Positions 46,700 to 55,957 of a stretch of 64,000 nt of DNA are shown piece by piece. The stretch is from Teredinibacter turnerae T7901 (GTDB taxonomy: Bacteria > Pseudomonadota > Gammaproteobacteria > Pseudomonadales > Cellvibrionaceae): NCBI RefSeq assembly GCF_000023025.1, contig NC_012997.1, forward strand, positions 44,763-108,762, given 5' to 3'. Position numbers and translations under genes: made by a program. Under the pieces are notes generated by a model that saw only the letters and a list, made by a program, of their open reading frames with translations, did no database searches and had not been told where the DNA came from. The stretch's first letter is position 1. Every line of letters starts with the position of its first letter.

Positions 46700-47353
46700 A
46701 TGACCAGCGCCATCGAGACTGATATTCCCCGCAGTGCCTCACCGGGTAAATCCTGGGTTCCACTATGGCTTACACTGGTTGCGCTCTTTCCCATTGTCGC
46801 CGCTTATACGGTATTTTTTACTGGCGTTGGGGTGCCTGCGCACACGGTTAATTCAGGCAGCCTGTTGCCGCAGCCGGTGAATGTGACCACGCTCCTGGCA
46901 GCCGATGCCCCTGAATTTCTGCAAGCGATAACAGGTGAGAAGAAATGGCGATTGCTGTTACCTGTAGACAGTCACTGCAGCGACAATTTGTGCACCCGTA
47001 ATTTATACACCACACGGCAAGTGCATATTCGGCTCGGCGAAAAAAGTGATCGCCTGGAGCGCGTTGCGATAAATCTGGAAGGAACTGCCGGTTTGGCGCG
47101 CCTGGAACAATTACGCGAGGCGCATCCACGCTTAAAAATAGTCTCGGTACCCGTCGCACAATGGCAGTCCTGGCTGCGGTCCGGTGGTGTCGACGAACAC
47201 CAGGTTCTCGACACCGCGCAGTTAACCTCCCGTTATTTTTTGGTCGATCAGGAGGGCTACGCGATGATGGAATACGCGGCCGATATACCCGGTGGTGCGT
47301 TATTAAAGGATCTAAAGCGCGCGCTGAAATTCAGCATTGATTATCAGCAATGA
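46700..47353 (+). CDS. Cox-cluster membrane protein, unknown function
   Basis: A 217-residue protein with one N-terminal helix (about 23-45) and a periplasmic part. The latter has a CSDNLC motif and YFLVDQEGYAMMEYA, which loosely recalls thioredoxin-like or Sco-like folds. In many gammaproteobacteria an uncharacterised gene occupies this position between surf1 and ctaA. The start at 46700 has GGAG at 46690-46693. It overlaps ctaA by 4 bp (ATGA). Confidence 0.75.
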   Translation: MTSAIETDIPRSASPGKSWVPLWLTLVALFPIVAAYTVFFTGVGVPAHTVNSGSLLPQPVNVTTLLAADAPEFLQAITGEKKWRLLLPVDSHCSDNLCTRNLYTTRQVHIRLGEKSDRLERVAINLEGTAGLARLEQLREAHPRLKIVSVPVAQWQSWLRSGGVDEHQVLDTAQLTSRYFLVDQEGYAMMEYAADIPGGALLKDLKRALKFSIDYQQ

Positions 47354-48621
47354 GCGATATCATAACGCTGGCAACGCCGACACAATTACATCGGCGATCC
47401 AAGCAAACTCAAAGTCCGACTACCAAAAGCACGCGGGCGTTTGTGATGTTGTGCGCGGTGGCGTTTTCTCTGGCGTTGGCGGTGGTTACGCTCGGCGCAT
47501 TTACCCGGCTGGCCGATGCTGGTCTCGGTTGCCCGGACTGGCCTACTTGTTACGGCCATTTGTGGGTGCCCAACGAGCATCACGAAATTGCCGCCGCCAA
47601 CGAAAAATTTTCTGCAACACCGGTTGAAGTGCACAAAACCTGGCCGGAGCAACTTCACCGGCTGTTAGCATCGTCTTTGGGCATGGTTATTTTCGTGCTG
47701 TTTATTATGGCCTGCCGTCGCACCCAATCGCCAATGCGCATCGCTTTTTCCGTGGCTTTAGCAATATTGCTTGCAAGTTTGTTCGCCCGCATTTTTTTGG
47801 GCGCGGTGATGGATATCCCGGTGCTATTGATATTTAGCGGCTACTTTGTTCTGCTCAGTCAGCGCTGGCGTAAATACAAAGGGCAGGCAACGGAGCTGTG
47901 TGTTACCGCATTGCTCGCAGGAATGGTGATAGCGCAGGGCTTTTTTGGCATGTGGACGGTGACGTTAAAACTATGGCCGCAAGTTGTCACCGCGCATTTA
48001 CTCGGCGGCTTCGCCACGCTTTCAGTGATTTGGCTGTTGTTACAGTATTGCGGGTTCCAGTATTGCGCGGGTTGGGGTTGGCAAAGGGCTGGCGTTACCC
48101 TGAGTTCTGGCTGCCTAAAAAATTTGCGGTTGCTGGCGGGCATTGCACTGGGTTGTGTGATTTTACAGGTGGGGCTCGGCGGCTGGACCACATCAAACTA
48201 TGCCGCACTCGCGTGTCCGGATTTTCCGCGTTGCCAAAATCAATGGTGGCCCGCGGCGGACTTTCGTCATGGGTTCAATATGCTGCAATCAGTGGGGCCC
48301 AATTATCTTGGCGGCCAACTGGAAGCGGAGGGCAGAATCGCAATCCACTTTGCGCATCGGTTCGGCGCGCTTGGTGTAACCGTGGCTGTGCTGTTGCTCT
48401 GTGGCTTGCTGTGGCGTACGGGCGAGCCAATTGTGCGTCGTTGGTCGGCCATGCTTATCGCGGCTTTGGGGCTGCAAATTTCTCTGGGTGTCAGCAACGT
48501 ACTACTGTCATTACCACTTGCAGTTGCGGTGGCGCACAACGCCGGTGGAGCTGTGCTATTGCTGATGTTGGTTGCGTTAAATCACCGGCTATGGGCGAAC
48601 AATTATGGCGTTAATCATTAG
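47350..48621 (+). CDS. ctaA: Haem A synthase
   Basis: CtaA oxidises the methyl group of haem O to make haem A. The 423-residue protein has about eight helices and two haem-binding His pairs; signatures are LGAFTRLADAGLGCPDWPTCYG (with the Cys pair), HKTWPEQLHRLLAS, LGGWTTSNYAALACPDFPRC and IHFAHRFGALGV. It overlaps ctaB by 17 bp. Its presence supports an aa3-type oxidase. Confidence 0.96.
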   Translation: MSDIITLATPTQLHRRSKQTQSPTTKSTRAFVMLCAVAFSLALAVVTLGAFTRLADAGLGCPDWPTCYGHLWVPNEHHEIAAANEKFSATPVEVHKTWPEQLHRLLASSLGMVIFVLFIMACRRTQSPMRIAFSVALAILLASLFARIFLGAVMDIPVLLIFSGYFVLLSQRWRKYKGQATELCVTALLAGMVIAQGFFGMWTVTLKLWPQVVTAHLLGGFATLSVIWLLLQYCGFQYCAGWGWQRAGVTLSSGCLKNLRLLAGIALGCVILQVGLGGWTTSNYAALACPDFPRCQNQWWPAADFRHGFNMLQSVGPNYLGGQLEAEGRIAIHFAHRFGALGVTVAVLLLCGLLWRTGEPIVRRWSAMLIAALGLQISLGVSNVLLSLPLAVAVAHNAGGAVLLLMLVALNHRLWANNYGVNH

Positions 48622-49540
48622 ATCAGAAATCGACAAAGCAACGCAGGCAATCACCACTGCATTGCCCTGGCGGGATTATTACGAACTGACCAAACCGAAA
48701 GTCGTGATGCTCATGTTGTTAACATCCCTTATCGGCATGTTGCTCGCGACACCATCGCCGGCACCTCTGTGGCTGCTGGTGTTGGGTAATCTTGGCATCG
48801 GTTTGTGTGCCGGTGCCGCTGCGGCCGTGAACCATCTGGTGGACCGTCACGTGGACGTAAAAATGGCGCGGACGTTTCATCGGCCCGTAGCCAATGGGCG
48901 TATTACCCCGACTAACGCATTATTATTTTCGGCGTTATTGGGTGGAGTAGGCCTCTGGATACTTAGCAGCTTTATTAATGCGCTGACCGCCTGGCTGACG
49001 CTGGCCTCACTCCTGGGTTATGCGGTGATTTACACCCTCTTTCTTAAACGGGCCACGCCGCAAAATATTGTTATAGGTGGGTTGGCTGGCGCTGCGCCGC
49101 CGTTACTTGGCTGGACCGCAGTGACCGGTGAGCTGGACGGGCACGGTTTATTGCTGGTGCTCATTATTTTTGCCTGGACACCGCCGCATTTTTGGGCCTT
49201 AGCACTTTATCGGAAGAAGGAATACGCTAAGGCTGGCATTCCCATGTTGCCAGTAACCCACGGAGACAGTTATACCCGTCTCCACATTGTGCTCTACACC
49301 GTTATTTTAATTGCAGTCACCCTGTTGCCGTTTGCCACGCGGATGATGGGGTATTGCTATCTCGTAGGGGCATTGGTTCTCGGTGCAGGCTTTTTGTATC
49401 GAGCATTAAAACTGTTGGTTAGCAAAGATCCGAAACAGGGGTTGGAGACCTTTAAATTTTCCATCATTTACTTAATGGCGTTGTTTGTTGTGATGTTGGT
49501 CGACCACTACCTGTTCCCAATACCGGTGTACGGAGTCTGA
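48605..49540 (+). CDS. ctaB: Protohaem IX farnesyltransferase (haem O synthase)
   Basis: CtaB/CyoE farnesylates haem B to haem O. The 311-residue protein is a UbiA-family prenyltransferase with nine helices. Motifs: YYELTKPKVVMLMLLTSLIGM, the Mg-binding NHLVDRHVDVKMARTFHRP and the second loop YRKKEYAKAGIPMLPVTHGD. It acts just before ctaA in haem A synthesis. Confidence 0.97.
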   Translation: MALIIRSEIDKATQAITTALPWRDYYELTKPKVVMLMLLTSLIGMLLATPSPAPLWLLVLGNLGIGLCAGAAAAVNHLVDRHVDVKMARTFHRPVANGRITPTNALLFSALLGGVGLWILSSFINALTAWLTLASLLGYAVIYTLFLKRATPQNIVIGGLAGAAPPLLGWTAVTGELDGHGLLLVLIIFAWTPPHFWALALYRKKEYAKAGIPMLPVTHGDSYTRLHIVLYTVILIAVTLLPFATRMMGYCYLVGALVLGAGFLYRALKLLVSKDPKQGLETFKFSIIYLMALFVVMLVDHYLFPIPVYGV

Positions 49541-49542
49541 CG

Positions 49543-50208
49543 ATGGAAATCCTTGCCGCGCAGAAATCGCCCGTACAAAAACGGCGTATCAGGCAAACTG
49601 TTGTTTACCTGCTGCTGTTGATGGCGCTAATGGTACTGGGTGTTTTTTACCGGATTACCCAGCCACGCATCTTGTCTAGCCACGAGTTGCGGGCGAATGG
49701 CGCAATTCTATTTGATCACCCGCGAATTATTGAAGATTTTCGCTTGCAGGACGAAAAGGGCCAGGCATTTACCCAGGCCGAATTGACAGGACATTGGACG
49801 CTGCTGTTTCTGGGGTTTACCCATTGCCCGGATATTTGCCCCACAACCCTGGCAAAGCTGGCCGAGGTGCATAAAAATTTACAGCCAGAGATTGCCGCGC
49901 AAACGCGCGTTGTTTTATTGAGCGTTGATCCGGCACGGGATACACCTGTAAAACTCGCCGAGTACGTACACTATTTCAATCCCGAATTTATAGGCCTCAC
50001 CGGCGACTTTCGCCAGATTATGACGCTGACGCAAAATCTCAACGGGGTTTTCCAGAAGGTGGTACAAGGGGATGATTACACGGTAGATCACACCGCTAAT
50101 CTGATTTTGATCAATCCGGAAGGACACTACCAGGGCTTTATTCAGCCCCCGTTTGAGTTAGCCCGTTTGACAACGGTGATTGAATCGATTGTTAGTGCTT
50201 ATTATTAA
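49543..50208 (+). CDS. SCO1/SenC copper chaperone
   Basis: Sco proteins deliver copper to the CuA site of subunit II. The 221-residue protein has an N-terminal membrane helix (about 18-36). The thioredoxin-like periplasmic domain carries the copper ligands Cys95 and Cys99 (FTHCPDICPTTL) and His183 (VDHTANL). It is the last gene of the cluster, 2 bp after ctaB. Confidence 0.94.
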   Translation: MEILAAQKSPVQKRRIRQTVVYLLLLMALMVLGVFYRITQPRILSSHELRANGAILFDHPRIIEDFRLQDEKGQAFTQAELTGHWTLLFLGFTHCPDICPTTLAKLAEVHKNLQPEIAAQTRVVLLSVDPARDTPVKLAEYVHYFNPEFIGLTGDFRQIMTLTQNLNGVFQKVVQGDDYTVDHTANLILINPEGHYQGFIQPPFELARLTTVIESIVSAYY

Positions 50209-50295
50209 TTTGGCAATAAAAATTGCTAACTTAATATGGAGTGCGGATTAGTAACGCCATCACAATCTGCATGCCGTCAGCTATTTGGCAATCTC

Positions 50296-50324
50296 AAAAA
50301 GCAAAGCCGACAATAGGTCGGCTT
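50296..50324 (-). terminator. Terminator for the PilJ-N gene
   Basis: AAGCCGAC (50304-50311) pairs with GTCGGCTT (50317-50324) across 5 nt. On the minus strand the stem is followed by TGCTTTTT. It also lies in position to stop read-through from the sco end. Confidence 0.8.
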
Positions 50325-50353
50325 CACTTACTGGGGTTATCTTTGTTTACGGC

Positions 50354-51142
50354 TTACCGTGATGCAATAGCTGTGTTGGAGTCGAGCAGGTTTGCATACA
50401 TTTTGGTAATTTCATCCATATTGCGCAGCATAATATCAGTAGTGCCAGTAATCACAAAAATGAGACGGTCACCATCCAGCGTCATATCGCCATCAAAGCC
50501 TTTAGATGCATATTTTAAATGGCCTTCGGTCTTTAATATCTTACGGGTGATTTCGTCGGTGTTTAGTGTGCTGTCTTTGAGGTAACTGAGCATCAGTTCG
50601 TACTCGGCAAGATCGGAATACAGCAGCTCCAGGCTTTTGCCTTCGTCAAGTTTCAAATAGTAAGCGAGATAATTCTTGGCGATACGCTGTGACAACATGC
50701 GCTGACGTCCGGATACATTCACCAGTTCGGCACTGGAGCTATTAGACAATTTTTCCAATTTGCCAACGTACGCGTGTGCGGCGGCAAGGAGCTCGTTGCT
50801 CTTGGTGACCAGCGCGGCTGAGTTTTTCGGGTTGGGGTCAGTTTTGGTCAGCTGATGATACTCGTTCCATAACGCGCGGACTTTTAGCAAATCCTGAGTC
50901 AGGGGGCGCGCATCAGGAAAATTTTGCAGAGCGGCAAGGTTACTCTGGAATTCGCTAATGCATTTGTTGAGTTGGTCGTGGTAGCGCGCTTTTTCCGGTT
51001 GAATGCCGGTAAGCATATAAGACTGCGCGATCCGCTGGGAAAGCATGCGTTGTTTGCCGGCTATATTTATTGCTTCGCCCATGGTTAACGCCATGGCATT
51101 GCCTGTTATACACACTAAAAACACTAGGATGAAAAAACGCAT
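50354..51142 (-). CDS. Secreted protein with two PilJ/NarX-N type domains
   Basis: A 262-residue protein with a signal peptide (about 1-18, GNAMA). Two copies of a helical sensory module are visible: INIAGKQRMLSQRIAQSYM near residue 25 and VNVSGRQRMLSQRIAKNYL near 145. This is the type IV pili methyl-accepting chemotaxis N-terminal (PilJ-N) motif. No transmembrane or output domain follows, so it is a free periplasmic protein. The ATG at 51142 has GGAGG 5 nt upstream. Ligand unknown; NarX-type relatives bind nitrate or nitrite. Confidence 0.85.
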   Translation of the reverse strand: MRFFILVFLVCITGNAMALTMGEAINIAGKQRMLSQRIAQSYMLTGIQPEKARYHDQLNKCISEFQSNLAALQNFPDARPLTQDLLKVRALWNEYHQLTKTDPNPKNSAALVTKSNELLAAAHAYVGKLEKLSNSSSAELVNVSGRQRMLSQRIAKNYLAYYLKLDEGKSLELLYSDLAEYELMLSYLKDSTLNTDEITRKILKTEGHLKYASKGFDGDMTLDGDRLIFVITGTTDIMLRNMDEITKMYANLLDSNTAIASR

Positions 51143-51582
51143 CACTGCCTCCAGAAAACTCTATATCAATCAAAATCGAAATCAGTAAAATCACCATACT
51201 GGTGCTGGGTTGCCTCAAAGCAGTAATTGGGCCAAACAACGAATTGAAATTAATGCCCTAATATAGGGAGGTATGAAGTGCCATTGTGCTTTTTTAGAAG
51301 AATAATTTTGGGAATTGAAAAATTTTAGTGTCAACACCCGGTGCGCCTGAGTCTCATAAAGGTGCGATGTGAGCCGAAAATTAGCACAAATACGTGGCAC
51401 ATGAAATTTCCTGACAATTATTGGCGGTCAACGTCAAAAATGGTTAGAAATTAGTCAGATCGACATGGTTTTTATGATTTGAATTCTTATACCATTATTG
51501 ATTGAATATCATCGTAAGGAATAAACAGGCGTTTGCGGAACATACAGCACCGCCGCTTGGCTGTTGGTGCAAAGGAGGAGAT
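51143..51582. other. Intergenic region, divergent promoters
   Basis: About 440 bp, AT-rich, with no credible gene. It separates the minus-strand PilJ-N gene from a small plus-strand gene; both promoters should lie here. Confidence 0.4.
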
Positions 51583-51837
51583 ATGCTTCGATTAATATTG
51601 CTTTTTGTGGGCTTCGGTATTTGTTGGCATTACGCTGATTTTAATTCGTTGAGCGCATACAGCTCCGTGCTTGCACCAGTTGGTGTATTAATTTTTGGTT
51701 TACTGCTGGCATACAAGCTATTTAGCGGAAAAGGGAGTAGCGACAGAACCGGCGGGGGCGACAGCTTCTTTGGTCTGGATTTTGGCGGTTCCGGTTGTGA
51801 CGGTGGTGATAGCGGCGGCGATTGCAGTGGTGATTAA
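51583..51837 (+). CDS. Small membrane protein with Gly/Asp/Cys-rich tail
   Basis: An 84-residue protein with two hydrophobic segments (about 2-16 and 28-46) and a low-complexity tail GGSGCDGGDSGGDCSGD. The start at 51583 has a very strong AAGGAGGAG; an upstream in-frame ATG at 51502 is not needed. Small proteins with this kind of tail are common but uncharacterised. Confidence 0.65.
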   Translation: MLRLILLFVGFGICWHYADFNSLSAYSSVLAPVGVLIFGLLLAYKLFSGKGSSDRTGGGDSFFGLDFGGSGCDGGDSGGDCSGD

Positions 51838-51903
51838 TGAGATTTGCAATAGCTGCGCTGTTGTTTTGGGATTGAGATATCCAGTCGTAGGTAATTTTTA
51901 TAC

Positions 51904-51954
51904 CTCTGGGTTCTACTCTCCTCTGGGTTCTACTCTCCTCTGGGTTCTACTCTC
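51904..51954 (+). repeat. Three perfect 17-bp tandem repeats
   Basis: CTCTGGGTTCTACTCTC occurs three times without change (51904-51920, 51921-51937, 51938-51954), then a degenerate partial copy. It lies in noncoding sequence. Confidence 0.9.
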
Positions 51955-52080
51955 CGCTGGGTTTGCTTAGCGCCTTCACACGTTAAGTCACCGTCGCTTT
52001 GCCCGGCTGACGCAGGTGCCGGGGAATCAATACCTGGCACCTGTTTACTAGCTCCTTTTTTGTAGCCAGAGTTTCTACTT

Positions 52081-53199
52081 CTATAGTTCACTCTCTTGCA
52101 ATATCGGCAGTGCGTTGCCCGCGTGACTGTTTTGTTTCTGCCAGTTCAAACCTAGAACCTCGACTGCGGTGGCCGCGATCTGGTTCGTGCTCAGGCAGGT
52201 GTCTGATAGCTTGAGTTGGGTGTCAATCCTCGGGCCTATGGCCGCAAACCAGACGTCGTTGGCGCCTATAATCCCGTCTTTAAAGTGCGCCAATGACTTC
52301 ATATACCCCTGAGTTGCGGCCTTGCTGGCGTGATGTTGCCAATCTTCCTGGGTGCTGCCGCGCCCGTGGTCGGTTGTAACAATCAGCGTGGTGTTGTCGC
52401 GGTAGTGGTTGCTGGACTGCACTGTGTGCCAGAGTTCTGCAATAAACTGATCGGTGCGATGTGCTGCTAGTACGTATTGGTCGTATTCGCCGTCGTGCGC
52501 GAAATCATCGGTCTCTCCATAGGCGATATAGAGCACCCGTGGCCGGCGTTGTTTTAGGGTTTCGAGCGCGTAGTGATGGGTGAAAGCGTCCAGCCGCACT
52601 GTTTCCCAAGGGCTTGGTATTTCACCCTGTAGTTCGTTTAGCGTTTGTTCCATCGGAGTTAACTTGCTGAATGCGGCTGGTTGAAACCCTGCATTCACCG
52701 GAACCTTGCTGCGCGCCTCATTAATAATAAAAGGGAATACATCCCACGAGCCGAATGCGTATACCTGCCCTTTAAATTGTGATTGCTGGTTCAGCCACTC
52801 CAGGATGGTCGTATTGGGATTGGGTTTTTTACTGTTGCTGTCGATGGCGGGGTCGGCGCTGCCCGTCAGTATTTCGTTGTAGCCGGGGTAGGAAAAAAAC
52901 CACGGGTTACTCAGTTGCATACATTCGCCGGCATCTTTATTTCCGTAAAACGCGCCTTCGCGAGCGAGGGTGTGGTGAAAAAAAGGCATTAATTTTTCAG
53001 CAGAATTTTCGCCACCAAAATCAGTAAGCAATTTTTCAGAACGCGCACTGAATGCTTTATTGGTCGCTAGTGATGAATCAATGCCGTGAAAAACTTCCTG
53101 CCAGCGCAGCCCGTCGATAGTAACCAGAATCAGGTTGTCATTGGCGTACACGGGCAGGCACAGGGTGAGGAGTAGAAGTGCGAGAAAACGATTTTTCAT
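52081..53199 (-). CDS. Secreted alkaline-phosphatase-superfamily hydrolase
   Basis: A 372-residue protein with a signal peptide (about 1-19). The N-terminal NLILVTIDGLRWQEVFHG holds a metal Asp, a Thr-containing segment near residue 110 (YPGYNEILTG) could supply the nucleophile, and AYGETDDFAHDG and LIVTTDHGRG supply later metal ligands, as in AlkP-superfamily phosphodiesterases and phosphatases. It lies just downstream of the TonB-receptor gene, separated by a terminator. Substrate not determinable. Confidence 0.85.
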   Translation of the reverse strand: MKNRFLALLLLTLCLPVYANDNLILVTIDGLRWQEVFHGIDSSLATNKAFSARSEKLLTDFGGENSAEKLMPFFHHTLAREGAFYGNKDAGECMQLSNPWFFSYPGYNEILTGSADPAIDSNSKKPNPNTTILEWLNQQSQFKGQVYAFGSWDVFPFIINEARSKVPVNAGFQPAAFSKLTPMEQTLNELQGEIPSPWETVRLDAFTHHYALETLKQRRPRVLYIAYGETDDFAHDGEYDQYVLAAHRTDQFIAELWHTVQSSNHYRDNTTLIVTTDHGRGSTQEDWQHHASKAATQGYMKSLAHFKDGIIGANDVWFAAIGPRIDTQLKLSDTCLSTNQIAATAVEVLGLNWQKQNSHAGNALPILQESEL

Positions 53200-53222
53200 A
53201 ATTTCGCCTTTGGATTGAAAAT

Positions 53223-53251
53223 AAAAAAAGCGCAGCCGTTGCCGACTGCGC
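53223..53251 (-). terminator. Terminator after the TonB-dependent receptor
   Basis: GCGCAG (53230-53235) pairs with CTGCGC (53246-53251), with possible inner pairs. On the minus strand a run of seven T follows. The AlkP gene begins only 24 bp later, so it may rely on read-through or a promoter inside this stretch. Confidence 0.8.
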
Positions 53252-53275
53252 CTTGCGTACTCAATGGAATTGAGT

Positions 53276-55660
53276 TTAGAAATCGAGAGTCAGGTTGACG
53301 GACGCTGTGCGATCTGCGCCGATCCAGCCGCCCCAGCCACCGGCAACACCGCCGATGTATTGCTCGTCAAACAGGTTGTTAACAACCATGCGGATTTCCA
53401 TTCCTTTAAACACATCGCCACCTAAGTCGGCAGTCACGGCAGCGTAAACATCGGCCACGTTATACGCGTCGATGCGCTGGGTGTTTTGTGGGTCCATCCA
53501 GCGTGCACCTACATATTTATTGCTAAAGCCTGCACCGTAATTTCCTTTTTGCCAGTCGAGAGACAGCACGAACATTTCCTCTGCCGAACCGAATACGGTA
53601 TTACCTTCAGGAATGACCGCGCTGCCAAAGACGAAGCCGTCTTTGTAGGTGGCATCGTTGTAGGTGTAGGAGGAATAGACTTTAAAGTTATCGTTGACAT
53701 ACACAGTCGCACTCACCTCTGCGCCGCTGGACTCAATACCGCCAACATTGGTGTAGACACCGTCGAGTTCGCCGAGGTAGTCCACGCCGTCCACGCCACC
53801 GGCAGGGATATAGGTCAGGCGATCTTTAAAGTCGGTGCTGTACAGCGTGATGGTGGCATCGAAGCGCGAGCTGGTGTAGCGCAAACCGATGTCGAAGTTC
53901 TCTGCGGTTTCGGCACGAATGGAATCGCTGTCTTGATTGGTTTCGAGAACCGCGTCTTTAATGGCCGCATAGTTTTCTGCGTAGCCAGAGAAGGCTTCCA
54001 GATTGTCGGTCAGCTGCAGCTGCACACCGGCGTGTGGCAGCAGGTCAGAGTCGGAATTAACGGTTGCATCCGGGCCACCAAACTTATCGTTGCGGGTGGT
54101 TTCAACAAACCATTGTTTGCCGCCCAAACGTACTGTCGCAATACCAGCGGTAAAACTGTCTTCGATGTAATACATAAAGGTGTCGGTGGGGTACTCGCGA
54201 TCGTATTGCACCCAGTATGGGGTTGCGTCGTAGTGATAGCCCACGCGGGAATCGAGAACTTTGTGCCAGTTGCGGAATTCTTCCCGGTTGCGGTCTTCGT
54301 ACCAGATACCACCGCGCAGCGTGTTTTCGCCACCCGCGAGGCTCTGAGTCCAGCTGCCGTCGGCAGTCAGACCATAGCGGTCCATGCCGTAGTGTGTGTG
54401 GCGGTAGGAACCCACGGGCACGGCATCCGCCGGGAAGCACGCTGGGTCTTGCGCTAAGCCCGAACTTTCATCAACGTCTGCTGTGCTGGGGTCGTCGTTG
54501 CTGGTGCCGCCATAAGGGAAGCTGAGGGATGCGCAGTCAGTGCCCGGTGTTAGCTGCATGCCATCTCGGCTAACGTAGGTGTATGAACCCAGAGACGCGC
54601 CACCGTAAACGGTGTTGCCGCTAGTCAGTTCGGATTCAGGATTGCCTGCACCATCGTCTGTTACGTCGGCAATGTATTGTGGTACCCAGTCGCCGCGTCC
54701 AGAATTGTGGTGGTAGTAGGCGGTGCCGTTGATTTGAACACTGTCCAGATCCCAATCCAGTTTTACATAACCGAGAGTGTTTTCTCGCAGCGTGGACCAG
54801 CCGCGACGGTAGGACTGGTCGATCATCGGGATACCCGTCCACTCACCCGTTAAGCGATCCCATTCCGGGTTTTGTTCGAACTCAGCCAGGCTGACGCGTT
54901 GGTAGTTGTCTTCTTCGGTATCGTCGTACGAGAGGTAACCGGTAACCGTCAGCTTCTCACCACTGTTGATAACTTTTAGCGCGAGATGATCGCGGGTACT
55001 CTCACCGGACTCGTCGATCCAGGATTTACCGTCAGCAGAGGATAAGCTGATGTACGCTTTGGTGCCGTTGGCGAACGCGCCGGTATCGTAGCGAACAAAC
55101 AACTTCTGGCCCTGGTGATCACCCTGGCTGATACTGAAGCGCATGCGTTCGTCGTCTTGTGGGTCATTGCTGATAAAGTTCAGCGTGCCGCCCAACGCTT
55201 CGTGCGAGCGCGAAGCGATATCTGCCGTACCCTGAGAAACTTCTACTGTGCTCAGGTTTTCGGTATCGATGAAACGGTTGGCTTTGGAGCCGCCACCGTA
55301 ATTGGAGCCGCCGTTGGGGATGCCATCAACTGTCATACCAATTTGTTGTTCATCCAGGCTTACCTGGAAACCGCGGATGGAAATCGTGGTGGACCAGTCG
55401 TCGCCACCGAATGCGTCGCCTTCACTGATCAACACGCCGGGCAGATTATCCACCACCGCTAGCACGCTGGTCATGGTGGACTGCTGGTCGATCATGGTTT
55501 CCGCAGTGTTGTTATTAGCGAAGCTGGTTTTTTTGGAAAGGACAACCATCTCTTCCAGCATCTGCTCATTCTTTGTCTCATTGGTTTCGGTTTGTGCCGC
55601 AACAGATGCGGACAAAACACTCAATATAGCTGCACAGAGGTGCTTCTTTTTAAACAACAT
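53276..55660 (-). CDS. TonB-dependent outer-membrane receptor
   Basis: A 794-residue protein. A signal peptide (about 1-22) precedes a plug domain: SVLAVVDNLPGVLISEGDAFGG, SIRGFQVSLDEQQIGMTVDGIPNGG, NLSTVEVSQGTADIASRS and ALGGTLNFISNDP. The beta-barrel ends in the typical aromatic C-terminus (SVNLTLDF) with VVNNLFDEQYIGG. It takes up iron complexes, sugars or other ligands; the ligand cannot be told. An in-frame ATG at 55681 is possible, but 55660 (MLFKKKHL) gives a proper signal peptide. Confidence 0.92.
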   Translation of the reverse strand: MLFKKKHLCAAILSVLSASVAAQTETNETKNEQMLEEMVVLSKKTSFANNNTAETMIDQQSTMTSVLAVVDNLPGVLISEGDAFGGDDWSTTISIRGFQVSLDEQQIGMTVDGIPNGGSNYGGGSKANRFIDTENLSTVEVSQGTADIASRSHEALGGTLNFISNDPQDDERMRFSISQGDHQGQKLFVRYDTGAFANGTKAYISLSSADGKSWIDESGESTRDHLALKVINSGEKLTVTGYLSYDDTEEDNYQRVSLAEFEQNPEWDRLTGEWTGIPMIDQSYRRGWSTLRENTLGYVKLDWDLDSVQINGTAYYHHNSGRGDWVPQYIADVTDDGAGNPESELTSGNTVYGGASLGSYTYVSRDGMQLTPGTDCASLSFPYGGTSNDDPSTADVDESSGLAQDPACFPADAVPVGSYRHTHYGMDRYGLTADGSWTQSLAGGENTLRGGIWYEDRNREEFRNWHKVLDSRVGYHYDATPYWVQYDREYPTDTFMYYIEDSFTAGIATVRLGGKQWFVETTRNDKFGGPDATVNSDSDLLPHAGVQLQLTDNLEAFSGYAENYAAIKDAVLETNQDSDSIRAETAENFDIGLRYTSSRFDATITLYSTDFKDRLTYIPAGGVDGVDYLGELDGVYTNVGGIESSGAEVSATVYVNDNFKVYSSYTYNDATYKDGFVFGSAVIPEGNTVFGSAEEMFVLSLDWQKGNYGAGFSNKYVGARWMDPQNTQRIDAYNVADVYAAVTADLGGDVFKGMEIRMVVNNLFDEQYIGGVAGGWGGWIGADRTASVNLTLDF

Positions 55661-55957
55661 GGACCTACCCCCAAGTATCAATTTTTTGTGTGGGCGATTG
55701 TGGTGCCGAAATGTTAAGGATTTTTTTAGGTTGTAAGAAAAAGCATCTGTCGCAACAAATTATTAAAATAGTTATCACGATAACTTCATTTTTTCGTCAC
55801 GAAATTGACGCGATTAGGCTTTTATTGATGGTTTTTACGTCAATTGGATGAGACAGGCTCCCGCGAAACTGAGCGCACGAAGTGGCCGGTATGACTGTTC
55901 CATTAACGAACCGGCAGCCACATGTCATACTCGGACTTTATACAGAGGACAAAGTCT

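Noticed and set aside
51904..51954. CRISPR array
   Set aside because: Repeats are directly abutting with no spacers and too short.
53486..54457. Long open frame (about 320 codons) opposite the TonB receptor
   Set aside because: It is fully inside the receptor gene, whose domains are clear; the antisense frame has no recognisable motif.
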